Shown here piece after piece: positions 37,978 to 46,805 of a stretch of DNA of 64,000 nucleotides. Location of the stretch: contig NZ_SAIY01000014.1 of assembly GCF_010560025.1 (NCBI RefSeq), positions 1-64,000 of the forward strand, in the 5' to 3' direction. The stretch is from Verrucosispora sioxanthis. Its GTDB lineage: Bacteria; Actinomycetota; Actinomycetes; Mycobacteriales; Micromonosporaceae. The notes under the pieces were generated by a model. The model was not told the DNA's origin and did no database searches. It worked only from the letters and a program-made list of their open reading frames with translations. Made by a program: the position numbers and the translations under genes. Every line of letters begins with the position of its first letter. Position 1 is the first letter of the stretch.

Positions 37978-38024
37978 GACAGGGGTCGGGGTCTCCGGTG
38001 GCGGGGGCCCCGGCCTTTCCTGTC
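37978..38024 (+). terminator. Terminator after PL7 gene
   Basis: GACAGG (37978-37983) pairs with CCTGTC (38019-38024), with a GC-rich inner stem and TTT in the descending arm. It begins just after the stop codon. Confidence 0.6.
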
Positions 38025-38065
38025 TGGCGTGGCTCGGCATGGACGCAGGTTGCAAACGCGACTAA

Positions 38066-38094
38066 TTGACAGGCTGCGGACCCGAATGTATCTT
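38066..38094 (+). promoter_or_regulatory. Promoter of the FAH-family gene
   Basis: TTGACA at 38066-38071, a 17-nt spacer and TATCTT at 38089-38094. The start codon is 118 bp downstream. The CTTCTAT string around the -10 box also occurs in the two PL7 promoters, though the operator dyads do not. Confidence 0.6.
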
Positions 38095-38211
38095 CTATCA
38101 AGATCGTGAGTGCATCGATTTACCGGCTCGAGCGCCGACACGGAGGGGCTAGAGCGAGCGGGTACGTGAGGGTCTCTGCCCGCGGATCACACGTCGAGAG
38201 GACGTTGAGAC

Positions 38212-39063
38212 ATGAGGTTCATGCGAGTCGGTCCACGGGGCGGTGAGCGGCCTGTCCTGTTCGCCGATGGCCGTCACTTCGACCTGACGGGCATCGCGGC
38301 GGACGTCGACGGTGCTTTCCTCGCGGGTGGGGGCATCGAGCAGGCGCGGGATGCCTGGTCGGCAGGGGAGCTGCCGGAGATCGATGTCACCGGCATGCGG
38401 GTGGGTGCGCCGATCGCCAGGCCCGGCACGGTCGCGTGCATCGGGTTGAACTACGCCCGGCACGCTGCGGAGTCCGGCGTCGCACCGCCGGCCGAGCCGG
38501 TCGTCTTCCTCAAGGCGTCCAACACGGTTGTTGGCCCGTACGACGACATCGTGATCCCGAAGGGCGCGACCAAGACGGACTGGGAGGCGGAGCTTGCGGT
38601 GATCATCGGTCGCCCGGCCCGATACCTGGCATCACCTGCCGAGGCCGATCAGGTCATCGCCGGGTACGCGGTCTCCAACGATCTGTCCGAGCGTGAGTTC
38701 CAGATGAGTGACTCCGGCGGCCAGTGGGTCAAGGGCAAGAGCTGCGAGGCGTTCAACCCGCTGGGCCCATGGCTGGTCTCTGCCGACGAGGTGGACGATC
38801 CCCAGCGGTTGGGCGTGACGAGCTTCGTCAACGATCAACCCCGGCAGGCGTCCACCACCCAGGACATGATCTTCGATGTGCGGCACCTGGTGTGGTATCT
38901 CAGCCAGTACCTGGTGTTGGAGCCAGGCGATGTGGTCAACACCGGTACGCCGGAGGGGGTCGCACTGTCCGGCCGGTTTCCGTTCCTGTCGAAAGGCGAC
39001 GTGGTGCGGGTCGGTATCGACGGGCTGGGTGAGCAGCGGCAGATCTGCCGCGCTGCCTCCTGA
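38212..39063 (+). CDS. Fumarylacetoacetate hydrolase-family protein
   Basis: This 283-residue FAH-fold enzyme has the metal-binding Glu and Asp set in KTDWEAELAVIIG and YAVSNDLSEREFQ, with the active-site lid region near GLNYARHA. GDVVNTGTPEGVALS is typical of the C-terminus. Such enzymes cleave or decarboxylate keto-acids; those in sugar-acid pathways hydrolyse 2,4-diketo-3-deoxy acids. Its place among alginate genes suggests a uronate-derived substrate, but that is inference. The ATG has GAGAGGACG upstream. Confidence 0.88.
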   Translation: MRFMRVGPRGGERPVLFADGRHFDLTGIAADVDGAFLAGGGIEQARDAWSAGELPEIDVTGMRVGAPIARPGTVACIGLNYARHAAESGVAPPAEPVVFLKASNTVVGPYDDIVIPKGATKTDWEAELAVIIGRPARYLASPAEADQVIAGYAVSNDLSEREFQMSDSGGQWVKGKSCEAFNPLGPWLVSADEVDDPQRLGVTSFVNDQPRQASTTQDMIFDVRHLVWYLSQYLVLEPGDVVNTGTPEGVALSGRFPFLSKGDVVRVGIDGLGEQRQICRAAS

Positions 39064-39121
39064 GCGCCAGCCGGCTCGTGGTCGGGCGAGTGTGCCCGGC
39101 GACGCGCTGACATCGCGAGTC

Positions 39122-39150
39122 GGGCCGCCGCACCTGCCGTGCGGCGGCCC
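39122..39150. terminator. Bidirectional terminator
   Basis: Perfect 12-bp stem (39122-39133 with 39139-39150) and a 5-nt loop, between the converging FAH and PL6 genes. Confidence 0.85.
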
Positions 39151-39164
39151 GAGCGCTCTGCGGG

Positions 39165-41105
39165 TCAGGGCGCGTTGACTCCCACGCTCGCGGCGTCGAG
39201 CGGGCTTCGGTCAACCGCAGCGCTGGACAACTCGTCGGCCCCGACGTCAGCGGTTCCGCTGCGCGGCTGCCCGTCCATGTCATGCGTCAGGTAGGGGTAG
39301 TTGCCCGTGGCGGCGTTGACGGCGGGGCTGCCGGGGGCGATCCGGTACACCTCACCCTGTTTGATCAGGAGCGGGTTGACGGTCCGGACTCCGACGGCCG
39401 TACCGACGCTGGCCGAGCCGGTCGGCCAGGCGATGTTGCCGGCGTACGTCATGTTCCTGGGAGCCTTCAGCTCGTTGATCAGGGTGCCCTGAGAACCGAC
39501 GACAATGTTGTCGGCCACGACACTGTCGACCGGCGCGAGGGTGTAGTTGGCGCCGATCTCGATGTTCGACACGTTGTTGACGAAGGTGTTGTGCACCGCT
39601 GTGGCCCGATACACCCGCCAGTGCGCGGAGAGCGCCCCCGAGGTGTCGACATCGCCGCCGTCGAGTTGCAGGGCGGCATCGTAGCCGGTGCCGGTCAGCC
39701 CTTCGAAGTGGTTGTTGTAAATCTTGTGATCCTGACCGTAGACCCGGACTCCGCCGGTGCCGGCCTTGCCGCCGCCGAGGAAGAAGTTGCCGTGCACCTG
39801 GCTGCGGTTGCCGTGGCGCAGCGACAGCGTGCCCTGCGAGGTGCGGAAGGTGTTGTACCGCACCGTGTTGTCGTTGCTCTTCACCGAGATGATCTCTGGG
39901 TCGCCGTCGCAGTTCTCGAACAGGTTGTTTTCGATCGTGGTGTGCCCGCTCGACTGGGAGATCGCGCTCCAACCGACCCGGATGGCCTCCATCTCGTTGG
40001 TGGCGCGGGGGCCGATGTTGCGGAAGTGGTTGTGGTCGATCAGGTCGTACTGGGACTGCTGGGTGGACGATCCGTCGATGGTGATGAAGTTGCCGAGCTG
40101 GTGCTTCTCTTCGAACAGGTTGTGATCGATGCGGTTGTGGTGACTGTTCGCGCCTTGGATGATGACCCACTTCAGCGAACTCGACTCGGCGAGCCGGAAG
40201 TGGTTGCGGGTCAGTCTGACGTGGTGCGAGCCGGTGAGCTTCAAGGTGTTGCTGTTGCGCCAGGTCAACCCACTGACAGTGACGTACGACGAGTCGAGCA
40301 CTTCGAGCTGGCCGCCGGTGATGACCGCCCTGCCCTGATGGGCCGCCATGATCGTGATTGGTGCGTTGGCGGTGCCGTGCCTGGCGTTGAGTTTGCCGAT
40401 CGAGTAGTTGCCGTCGGCGAGCAGAATCGTCTGGCCGGCTGCGGCGTTGGCCATCGCGTTGCTGAGCTGAGTCGACGAGGACACGTTGACGATCGCGCCG
40501 CCCGGCGGCGGCGTGCTCGGCGTTGGCGTCGGACTGGCTGTGGCCGTGGGTGATGGAGTTGCGCCCGGGCCGGACCCGAGAATGCCCACTTCGGTGATCG
40601 AGGTCCACCCGTTCTGGGTGTTGCCGTAGCCGAGGATGCGCAGGTGTCGAGCGGCGTTGGCGGAGAAGTCGTAGGTCTCGGGTTGCGATGTCGATCCCGA
40701 GCTGGCCCGGGTCGGCACGACGGTGGTCCAGCTCGTGCCGTTGGTCGAGGTCTGTACGGTGAAGGTCGTCTGGCGCTGGTCGCCTTTGTACCACGCCACC
40801 GTCACCGCGCCCGTGGTGACAACCGAGCAGAGGTCGTAGCGGATCCAGACGCCGTCGCCGTCGGCGGACCAGCGGGTGCCGAGGTCACCGTCGCGGGTGT
40901 TCGTCGGCATGTTTCCGTCGTTGCCGCTCGCGCTCACCGCGCAGACGGCCAGCGGCTCATTGGCATTCACCGCGAACCGGCTCGGTTCGGCCGGGGTGTT
41001 GCCTGCGGGGTGTGCTCCGGCAAGAGCGGGCAGTGCCGCGAGAATGCCTGCTGCGAGTGCCGCGGCGGCGAGGGCGCCGCGTGCGCTCAACTTCGCGCGA
41101 TTCAT
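39165..41105 (-). CDS. Secreted PL6 alginate lyase with discoidin domain
   Basis: This 646-residue protein has a signal peptide (AALAAGILAALPALAGAHPA), an F5/8-type C (CBM32-like) domain at about 45-180, a Pro/Thr linker and a right-handed beta-helix of about 430 residues. The helix carries the chondroitinase B/PL6 signature: GNFITIDGSS, EMEAIRVGWS, DPEIISVKSNDNTVRYNTF (catalytic Lys) and LSLRHGNRSQVHGNFFLG (catalytic Arg). It cuts poly-MG or poly-G alginate outside the cell. ATG 41105 follows AGGAGA by 6 nt; the in-frame GTG at 41126 is less likely. It is downstream of the CBM32-PL7 gene on the same strand with a hairpin between. Confidence 0.9.
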   Translation of the reverse strand: MNRAKLSARGALAAAALAAGILAALPALAGAHPAGNTPAEPSRFAVNANEPLAVCAVSASGNDGNMPTNTRDGDLGTRWSADGDGVWIRYDLCSVVTTGAVTVAWYKGDQRQTTFTVQTSTNGTSWTTVVPTRASSGSTSQPETYDFSANAARHLRILGYGNTQNGWTSITEVGILGSGPGATPSPTATASPTPTPSTPPPGGAIVNVSSSTQLSNAMANAAAGQTILLADGNYSIGKLNARHGTANAPITIMAAHQGRAVITGGQLEVLDSSYVTVSGLTWRNSNTLKLTGSHHVRLTRNHFRLAESSSLKWVIIQGANSHHNRIDHNLFEEKHQLGNFITIDGSSTQQSQYDLIDHNHFRNIGPRATNEMEAIRVGWSAISQSSGHTTIENNLFENCDGDPEIISVKSNDNTVRYNTFRTSQGTLSLRHGNRSQVHGNFFLGGGKAGTGGVRVYGQDHKIYNNHFEGLTGTGYDAALQLDGGDVDTSGALSAHWRVYRATAVHNTFVNNVSNIEIGANYTLAPVDSVVADNIVVGSQGTLINELKAPRNMTYAGNIAWPTGSASVGTAVGVRTVNPLLIKQGEVYRIAPGSPAVNAATGNYPYLTHDMDGQPRSGTADVGADELSSAAVDRSPLDAASVGVNAP

Positions 41106-41180
41106 CGGACTCTCCTGTTCGTGCACAAGGGATCATCGATGTGCGGTCCCGAGACTGGGCAGGATCGTGGACACAGTGCG

Positions 41181-41210
41181 GCCGCCCGGGAGCCGCAGCT
41201 CCCGGGCGGC
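41181..41210 (-). terminator. Intergenic hairpin between two lyase genes
   Basis: Perfect 12-bp GC stem (41181-41192 and 41199-41210) with a 6-nt loop, directly after the PL7 stop on the minus strand. As no promoter is clear in the 75 bp before the PL6 start, it may weaken rather than stop transcription. Confidence 0.75.
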
Positions 41211-41216
41211 GCGCGG

Positions 41217-42383
41217 TCAGGAGTGGGTCACGGTGAGGCCGAAGATGCGGGTCTGTCCGTAGTTGCTGCTGCTGCACGGCGAGGAGTTGGAGCAGTTCGC
41301 CTGGGTGTAGGCGCCGGCCTTGAAGTAGGCGCCGGAGAAGCTCTTGGTGATGGTCGTCTGCAGGACGTTGTTGTAGTACGCCTTCACCTGGCCGCCGCTG
41401 ACCACGAACTTGGCCTGGAAACGGGTGCCGAGCTGGTAGTTGCTGGTGACCAGGTGATAGTGCGTGTCGTTGTCGTTGGTGACGTAGAGGCTGGTGCCTT
41501 CGAGCCGGAACACGGTGACGTCGTCGTCGGAGTCGTGGATCTGGGCCACCACCACGTGTGGCTTGGTCGAGGGCAGCGTGTCGAACACGGCGTCCACCAC
41601 CAGGGTGTGCGTGCCGGAGGTCGACGACCAACTCGCGTTGCTCGATCCGTTGTTCGCCATCTCGCGCAGCTCCGAACGGGCGTAGCTGGAGCCGCTCGTG
41701 GTCACCCCGTTGACCGGGGACCGGAACTGAACCGACTGGCACGAGTTGGCGGTGACGAAGTAGGGAGAGACCTGGAAGCTGTCCAGGGCGGGTTGCTTGA
41801 TCTCGGTCGGGCTGCCGGAGGATCCGGTCGGCAGGGTGATCTTCCAATTGGTCAGGTTGAGCACGTCGGCGGGGACGGCGCAGTCGCCTCCGCCTCCACC
41901 GTTGCCGTCGGTGCCGTAGACCGTCGCCTCGGTGATGCTGTTCCAGTCGTTGGCCGTGTTCCCGTAGCCGACGATGCGGACGTAGCGGGCCGACCGGTCG
42001 GTGAAGTCGTAGTTCTCCAGCTGGGTGGTGCTGCCACTGCTCTGTCGCTGGGACACGACCGTCGTCCAGGAGCTGGCGTCGGTGGATGTCTGGACGGTGA
42101 AGGTGGCCTGCCGCTGGTTGCCGTTGTACCAGGCGATGCCGACCGAGCCGACCTGCTTGCTGGCACCGAGGTCGAGGCGGATCCACGAGCCGTCGCCCAG
42201 GGCCGACCAGCGGGTGGAGAGGCTGCCGTCGATGACGTTGGCCGGCACGTTGCCGTCGTGGGAGCTGGCCGTCGCGGCGGTGACGGGCAGGGCGGTAGAG
42301 GCCTGCGCCGGTGCGGCGACAAACGCCGCTCCGACGGCAAGGGCAAGGGCGACGGGCAGCGCGATGGTGGCGGTTCGTCTCAT
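41217..42383 (-). CDS. Secreted PL7 alginate lyase with CBM32/discoidin domain
   Basis: This 388-residue protein has a signal peptide (ATIALPVALALAVGAAFVAA, ending APAQA). A discoidin domain at about 33-158 (GNVPANVIDGSLSTRWSALG, WIRLDLGASKQVGSVGIAWY) precedes a Gly linker and a PL7 domain. Active-site segments are SYARSELREM, VVAQIHDSDDD and AYFKAGAYTQAN. The discoidin domain resembles that of the neighbouring PL6 enzyme, which suggests domain sharing. AAGGA before the ATG fits. It is first in the minus-strand lyase pair. Confidence 0.92.
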   Translation of the reverse strand: MRRTATIALPVALALAVGAAFVAAPAQASTALPVTAATASSHDGNVPANVIDGSLSTRWSALGDGSWIRLDLGASKQVGSVGIAWYNGNQRQATFTVQTSTDASSWTTVVSQRQSSGSTTQLENYDFTDRSARYVRIVGYGNTANDWNSITEATVYGTDGNGGGGGDCAVPADVLNLTNWKITLPTGSSGSPTEIKQPALDSFQVSPYFVTANSCQSVQFRSPVNGVTTSGSSYARSELREMANNGSSNASWSSTSGTHTLVVDAVFDTLPSTKPHVVVAQIHDSDDDVTVFRLEGTSLYVTNDNDTHYHLVTSNYQLGTRFQAKFVVSGGQVKAYYNNVLQTTITKSFSGAYFKAGAYTQANCSNSSPCSSSNYGQTRIFGLTVTHS

Positions 42384-42403
42384 TAGGGATCCTTCAGATA
42401 GGA

Positions 42404-42470
42404 GTTCCTATATGTGAACTATGTCGCACTAGTGCCGAGTGACCATAGAAGAAGATGACTGCCGGGTCAA
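42404..42470 (-). promoter_or_regulatory. Promoter and operator of the CBM32-PL7 gene
   Basis: On the minus strand: TTGACC (42470-42465), 17-nt spacer, TATGGT (42447-42442), a GGCACTAGTGCG partial palindrome and the dyad AGTTCACATATAGGAAC (42420-42404). A second perfect arm pair, ATAGGA-N2-TCCTAT, overlaps it at 42398-42411. Layout and spacing equal those at 37035-37101, and the 17-bp dyads match at 14 positions. Confidence 0.7.
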
Positions 42471-42488
42471 CGCGAGATTTCAAGATTG

Positions 42489-43241
42489 TTAGAGCCGGCC
42501 GGCCAGCCCGGCCTTGATCGCTCCCCGGATCGCCGCGGCGATCTCATGAGCCTGCGGCTCGGTCAGTGCGTCGGCGGGCGCGCAGACGCCGATCGCGTCG
42601 TACGGGCCGAGTGTGAGCGGGGCGGCCACCGCCACGCCGGTGCCGTGGTCCAGATCGGTCAGTCTCGTGTCGACGGCATGACCTCGCTCGACCGTCCGGG
42701 CGAGGTCATGCCGCAGCGCGTCGAGGGCCGCCGGTGTCAGCGCGGCCGAGGCGGGCAGCATCCGTGCCAGCGACACGTCATCGCCCGTGGCGCGGGCCAG
42801 CACGACTCGGCCCATCGCAGTGGTGTGAGCCGGTGAGGACCAACCTGTGCGGAGCATGGGTCGCACGTCGGCCTTCTCCCGGGTCAGCAGGCAGACCATG
42901 TGCCCACCGACCAGCCGACCCAGTTGTACCGTCGTGTCGAGTTCCCGGTGCAGCCAGTCGACGACAGACGTGAGACGCCGGACCGCGCGATCGGTGCGCA
43001 GATATGCGGCTCCGGTGCGCAGTGCCTGAACGCCCAGACCGTAGCGGGACCCGCCGGTGTCGGTCTCCACCCATCCGCGCTGCACCAAGGTGTGTAGCAG
43101 GCCATGCATGCTGCTCTTCGGGATTCCGAGATCGCGGGCGAGTTCCACGAGGGTGCGCCGGTCCGGTATGGCGGCGAGCAGTTCCAGCAGCTCGACGGTG
43201 CGGTCTGCCGACTTGACCCGGGGGGTGCCGCCTGTCGTCAT
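42489..43241 (-). CDS. IclR-family transcriptional regulator
   Basis: This 250-residue regulator has an N-terminal winged helix (SADRTVELLELLAAIPDRRT, LARDLGIPKSSMHGLLHTLV) and a C-terminal effector domain (about 75-250; LLTREKADVRPMLRTGWSSP). IclR proteins bind small carboxylates or sugar-acid metabolites. It lies 105 bp upstream of the CBM32-PL7 gene on the same strand and is the best candidate to act at the shared dyads. It is 10 bp from the LacI gene stop. Confidence 0.9.
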   Translation of the reverse strand: MTTGGTPRVKSADRTVELLELLAAIPDRRTLVELARDLGIPKSSMHGLLHTLVQRGWVETDTGGSRYGLGVQALRTGAAYLRTDRAVRRLTSVVDWLHRELDTTVQLGRLVGGHMVCLLTREKADVRPMLRTGWSSPAHTTAMGRVVLARATGDDVSLARMLPASAALTPAALDALRHDLARTVERGHAVDTRLTDLDHGTGVAVAAPLTLGPYDAIGVCAPADALTEPQAHEIAAAIRGAIKAGLAGRL

Positions 43242-43251
43242 CGTCGTGTTC

Positions 43252-44313
43252 CTACTCCCTGGGTTCGGGTGCCGGGCCGGTCGAGGCGCGCACCACCAGT
43301 TCCGGTCGGAGCAGCAGGGACTGACTGGGGCTGGCCTCGGCCTCGTCGATTCGGGAAAGCAGGTGCCGGAAGGCGGCCGCAGCCATGTCGCCGATCGGCT
43401 GGCGGACCGTGGTCAGGGGTGGTGCCGCCAGATCGGCGAGCACGATGTCGTCGAAGCCGACCACGGACACGTCCTCTCCCACCCGGAGTCCGGCATCCCG
43501 GATACCGGCACTGATGCCGAGGGCACACATGTCGTTGATGGCGACGATGGCGGTGGGACGGTAGTCGGACTGCAGCAACTCGTGCGCGGCCGTCCGACCG
43601 AGCCCGGCGGCGTCGAGATCGCCGTACGGCTCCTGCTCCGCGCCGCCGGACCAGACGATTGCCTCGGCCGGGTCCAGCCCGGCCTGCTCCAACGCGTCGG
43701 TGAAGCCACGAAACCGCTCCCGGCGGTTGACGCTGCGCAGCGATCCGGAGACGAATGCGATGCGTCGATGGCCGAGCTCCAGCAGGTGGGCGGTGGCGAG
43801 GTGGGCACCCACCACGTTGTCGACGCTGATGTTCACCAGAGTGCCCGGGTCGCCGGCCTGTGCGGTGCGGTCGAAGGCGACCAGGCTGAGACCTGCCTCG
43901 ACCAGGGGCAGCACGTGGTTCAGGGAGGGCAGCGAGGAGCAGAGGACGACGCCGCGGATGCCGTCGGCCCAGAGTTCCTCGAGGTAGCGTCGCTCCCGGT
44001 CCGGCTCCCGCTCGCTGTTGCACAGCAGGACGTGGTATCCGTCAGCCAGCGCGGCCCGTTCCAGGTAGCGAGCGAAGTTGCCCCAGAACGGGTTGGCGAC
44101 CGAGGGCACGACCAGCCCGACCACCTGAATCCGGCCGGTACGCAGCTGCCGGGCGGCGCGATTCGGGCGGTAGCCGAGCCGGTCTATCGCGTCGGCCACC
44201 CGGGTGCGGGTCTGCGGGAGCATCCGGCCGGGGCGGCCGTTGAGGAAGTTCGACACGGTGCTGGGCGAGACGCCAGCCTCTCGGGCCACCTGGTAGATCG
44301 TCACACCACTCAC
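43252..44313 (-). CDS. LacI-family transcriptional regulator
   Basis: This 353-residue regulator has a helix-turn-helix VTIYQVAREAGVSPSTVSNF with the hinge LGYRPNRAARQLRTG, then a periplasmic-binding-like effector domain (VGLVVPSVANPFWGNFARYL, DNVVGAHLATAHLLELGHRR, VVGFDDIVLADLAAPPLTTV). GTG 44313 is chosen since GGAGAAG precedes it by 6 nt; the frame is open to 44394 but that lead is outside the DNA-binding domain. It is divergent from the transporter operon and likely represses it. Confidence 0.9.
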   Translation of the reverse strand: MSGVTIYQVAREAGVSPSTVSNFLNGRPGRMLPQTRTRVADAIDRLGYRPNRAARQLRTGRIQVVGLVVPSVANPFWGNFARYLERAALADGYHVLLCNSEREPDRERRYLEELWADGIRGVVLCSSLPSLNHVLPLVEAGLSLVAFDRTAQAGDPGTLVNISVDNVVGAHLATAHLLELGHRRIAFVSGSLRSVNRRERFRGFTDALEQAGLDPAEAIVWSGGAEQEPYGDLDAAGLGRTAAHELLQSDYRPTAIVAINDMCALGISAGIRDAGLRVGEDVSVVGFDDIVLADLAAPPLTTVRQPIGDMAAAAFRHLLSRIDEAEASPSQSLLLRPELVVRASTGPAPEPRE

Positions 44314-44431
44314 GTCGAGCTTCTCCGGTTGGTTCAGACGGATCGGAACGATCCGAGTGTAGGGGTTTACCGCGGGATGACCGCTCCTGGCCACCTTAGT
44401 TAAGCCGGTGTTTCGTCGTCATGTCTAGGCA

Positions 44432-44475
44432 TTGACAGCACTGCACACCGCTCCTAACCTTGCTGCAACGTTGTA
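44432..44475 (+). promoter_or_regulatory. Promoter of the importer operon with LacI-type operator
   Basis: TTGACA (44432-44437), 17-nt spacer and TAACCT (44455-44460). Immediately downstream TGCAACGTTGTA (44464-44475) is a 10-of-12 palindrome with central CG, the form of LacI/GalR operators. Bound repressor would cover the transcription start. Confidence 0.65.
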
Positions 44476-44572
44476 CCAGTAAATCGATGCATGACTTGGC
44501 GATGACAATCCGAACCGCGATGTGGGCGGTTACCCAGGGCGGCGGAGTTCCGCTGCGGGAGGGAAGGCCAGG

Positions 44573-45853
44573 ATGACCAGAACCCGGGGGAGTCGGACGC
44601 GTGCGATGGCGGTGGCGCTCGTCGCGACGCTGTTCGCCACCGCCTGTGGCGGTTCGGCACCCAGTAACGATGACGAGGCCAGCGGCACGATCCGGCTGCT
44701 GACCCCGATCTTCGAGGGCGCGGACGGCAAGACCGTGCTGGAGAAGCAGCTCGGCGACTTCAAGGAGAAGTACCCGGACATCACCGTCGAGGTGGACTAC
44801 ACCTCGTACGGCAAGCTCAACGAGAAGCTCACCACCTCGATCGCCGGTGGTCGGCCGTACGACGTGATGCTGATGGGGGTCGGCTGGATTCCGCCGTTCG
44901 CGGAGAAGGGCGCCCTGGCGGAACTCGACGAGAGCAAGCAGGAGCTGACCCAGCGGTACAACGAGCGGGTGGTGGAGCCCGGCATCTACCAGGACAAGGT
45001 CTACGGCCTGCCGATCATGCTGGACACCCGGTTCGGCCTGTACCGCAAGGACATCTTCGCCGAGGCAGGCATCCCGGGCCCGCCGAGCAACTTCGCCGAG
45101 CTACGGGAGATCGGCCGCAAGCTGACCGTGCGGGACGGCAGCGGCAAGCTCACCCGCGCCGGCGTCGACATCCTCTCCAACGACCTGCGTCAGACGTTCC
45201 TCCCGCTGATGTGGGCCAACGGTGGCGAGCTGTGGACTCCCGACGGCAAGCCTGCCTTCAACAGTCCCGAGGCGGTCGGTGCGCTGCAACTGATGACCGA
45301 CATCATCCGCACCGACAAGTCCGAGGACTTCGGCTTCACCCAGCCTGGTGCCACCGGTCTTCCGCTGGCCCAGGGGCGCGCGGCGATGATGGTGGGTCAC
45401 AACAATCACCTGCTGGCGATCGAGGAGCAGGCACCCGAGCTGATCAAGGAAGACAAGATCGGCTTCTTCATGATCAACAATGAGCGGCCCGCGATGTTCC
45501 AGGGCGGCACCCTGGCGACCGTCTCGGCGAAGTCCCAGCGTCCGGCTGCTGCCAAGGCACTGGTCAGCTTCCTCACCGACGAGCAGGCCTCGCTCGCCGC
45601 CAACGAGCAGCGGGGCAACGTGCCGGCGCTCAACAGCCTGGCCGACTCCGAGTACGTGGAAAGCAACAAGGCCGCGCAGTTCGCCATGGCGAACCTCGAC
45701 GCCGCCTACTCCGAAGGCGGGGTGCCGGCCTGGTTGGAGATCCGGGGCGACTTCAAGGCGGCCATCGAGTCCGCGCTGCTGGGCCAGAAGACCCCGCAGC
45801 AGGCCCTCGACGAGCTGGTGGTCAAGGCCCAGGCAGCGATCGCCAAGGGCTGA
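44573..45853 (+). CDS. ABC sugar-binding lipoprotein
   Basis: This 426-residue family 1 solute-binding protein is membrane-anchored by a lipobox (LFATACGG; Cys near residue 24). The fold segments EKQLGDFKEKYPDITVEVDY, YDVMLMGVGWIPPFAEKGAL and GLPLAQGRAAMMVGHNN are typical. Cargo is probably alginate oligomers or uronate, from context. The ATG at 44573 follows GGAGGGAAGG. It is the first gene of a long unit. Confidence 0.93.
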   Translation: MTRTRGSRTRAMAVALVATLFATACGGSAPSNDDEASGTIRLLTPIFEGADGKTVLEKQLGDFKEKYPDITVEVDYTSYGKLNEKLTTSIAGGRPYDVMLMGVGWIPPFAEKGALAELDESKQELTQRYNERVVEPGIYQDKVYGLPIMLDTRFGLYRKDIFAEAGIPGPPSNFAELREIGRKLTVRDGSGKLTRAGVDILSNDLRQTFLPLMWANGGELWTPDGKPAFNSPEAVGALQLMTDIIRTDKSEDFGFTQPGATGLPLAQGRAAMMVGHNNHLLAIEEQAPELIKEDKIGFFMINNERPAMFQGGTLATVSAKSQRPAAAKALVSFLTDEQASLAANEQRGNVPALNSLADSEYVESNKAAQFAMANLDAAYSEGGVPAWLEIRGDFKAAIESALLGQKTPQQALDELVVKAQAAIAKG

Positions 45854-45854
45854 C

Positions 45855-46805
45855 ATGACCAGCACCCTCGAATCCGTGAGCGTGGCGTCCGCGAGTCGGG
45901 CGCCACGCCCGCCCCGCCGTCGTCGAAAGCTCGGTGCCGAACGTCGTCGTGCGGCGTACCTGATGCTGGCCCCATCGGTCATTCACCTGATCTGGTGGAT
46001 CGGCATTCCGGTGGTGGCCACGTTCGGCCTGGCCTTCACCAACTACGACGTCATCGCCGGCACCGTCGAGTGGGCCGGCCTGGACAACTTCCGCGAGATC
46101 TTCGCCGACGACATCTGGAACCTGTCGATCTGGCACACCGTTGTCTTCACCTTCTTCACCGTGCCGGTGGCGATGGTGATCGCGGTGATCATCGCGGTGC
46201 TGCTCAATCAACGGATCAAGGCGTTGGCCTGGTACCGTGCGGCGTTCTTCATGCCACACATCACCGCCACCGTCGCGATCGCGCTGGTCTGGATGTGGAT
46301 GTTCGAGCCCAACCTCGGGCTGTTCAACCTTCTTCTGGACTGGGTCGGGGTGAACGGGCCTGCCTGGCTGTCGGACCCCGACTGGGCGATGCCGGCGGTG
46401 ATCCTGGTCAGCATCTGGAAAGGCATCGGTCTGAAGATGTTGATTTACCTGGCGGCCCTGCAGAACATTCCGCACGACCTGTACGAGGCGGCGGACATCG
46501 ACGGCGCGTCCGGCGTCCGTAAGTTCTTCGCGATCACCCTGCCGATGCTGAGGCCCGCCACATTCTTCGTCTTCATCGTCTCCATGATCGACGCGTTCCA
46601 GGTCTTCGACCAGGTGTACGTGCTGACTCCCGACGGCGGCCCGGCGAACTCGACGACCGTGATGACGTACGAGATCTACCGGACGGCGTTCGGTGAGTTC
46701 GACATCTCGGCGGCCTGCGCGCAGAGCGTGGTGCTCTTCGCCTTTCTGCTCGTGTTGACGGTGATCGGCCGCCGACTGACCGGGAAGGACGGCGATGAAG
46801 CGTAA
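45855..46805 (+). CDS. ABC sugar permease (MalF-like)
   Basis: This 316-residue inner-membrane permease has six predicted helices, beginning LMLAPSVIHLIWWIGIPVVA. The EAA loop is YEAADIDGASGVRKFFAITL, which contacts the ATPase. It starts 2 bp after the binding-protein gene and overlaps the next permease by 11 bp. Confidence 0.94.
   Translation: MTSTLESVSVASASRAPRPPRRRRKLGAERRRAAYLMLAPSVIHLIWWIGIPVVATFGLAFTNYDVIAGTVEWAGLDNFREIFADDIWNLSIWHTVVFTFFTVPVAMVIAVIIAVLLNQRIKALAWYRAAFFMPHITATVAIALVWMWMFEPNLGLFNLLLDWVGVNGPAWLSDPDWAMPAVILVSIWKGIGLKMLIYLAALQNIPHDLYEAADIDGASGVRKFFAITLPMLRPATFFVFIVSMIDAFQVFDQVYVLTPDGGPANSTTVMTYEIYRTAFGEFDISAACAQSVVLFAFLLVLTVIGRRLTGKDGDEA

Noticed and set aside
39282..42386. 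Long plus-strand frames opposite the PL6 and PL7 genes
   Set aside because: The minus-strand products have signal peptides and complete catalytic motifs; the plus frames have none.
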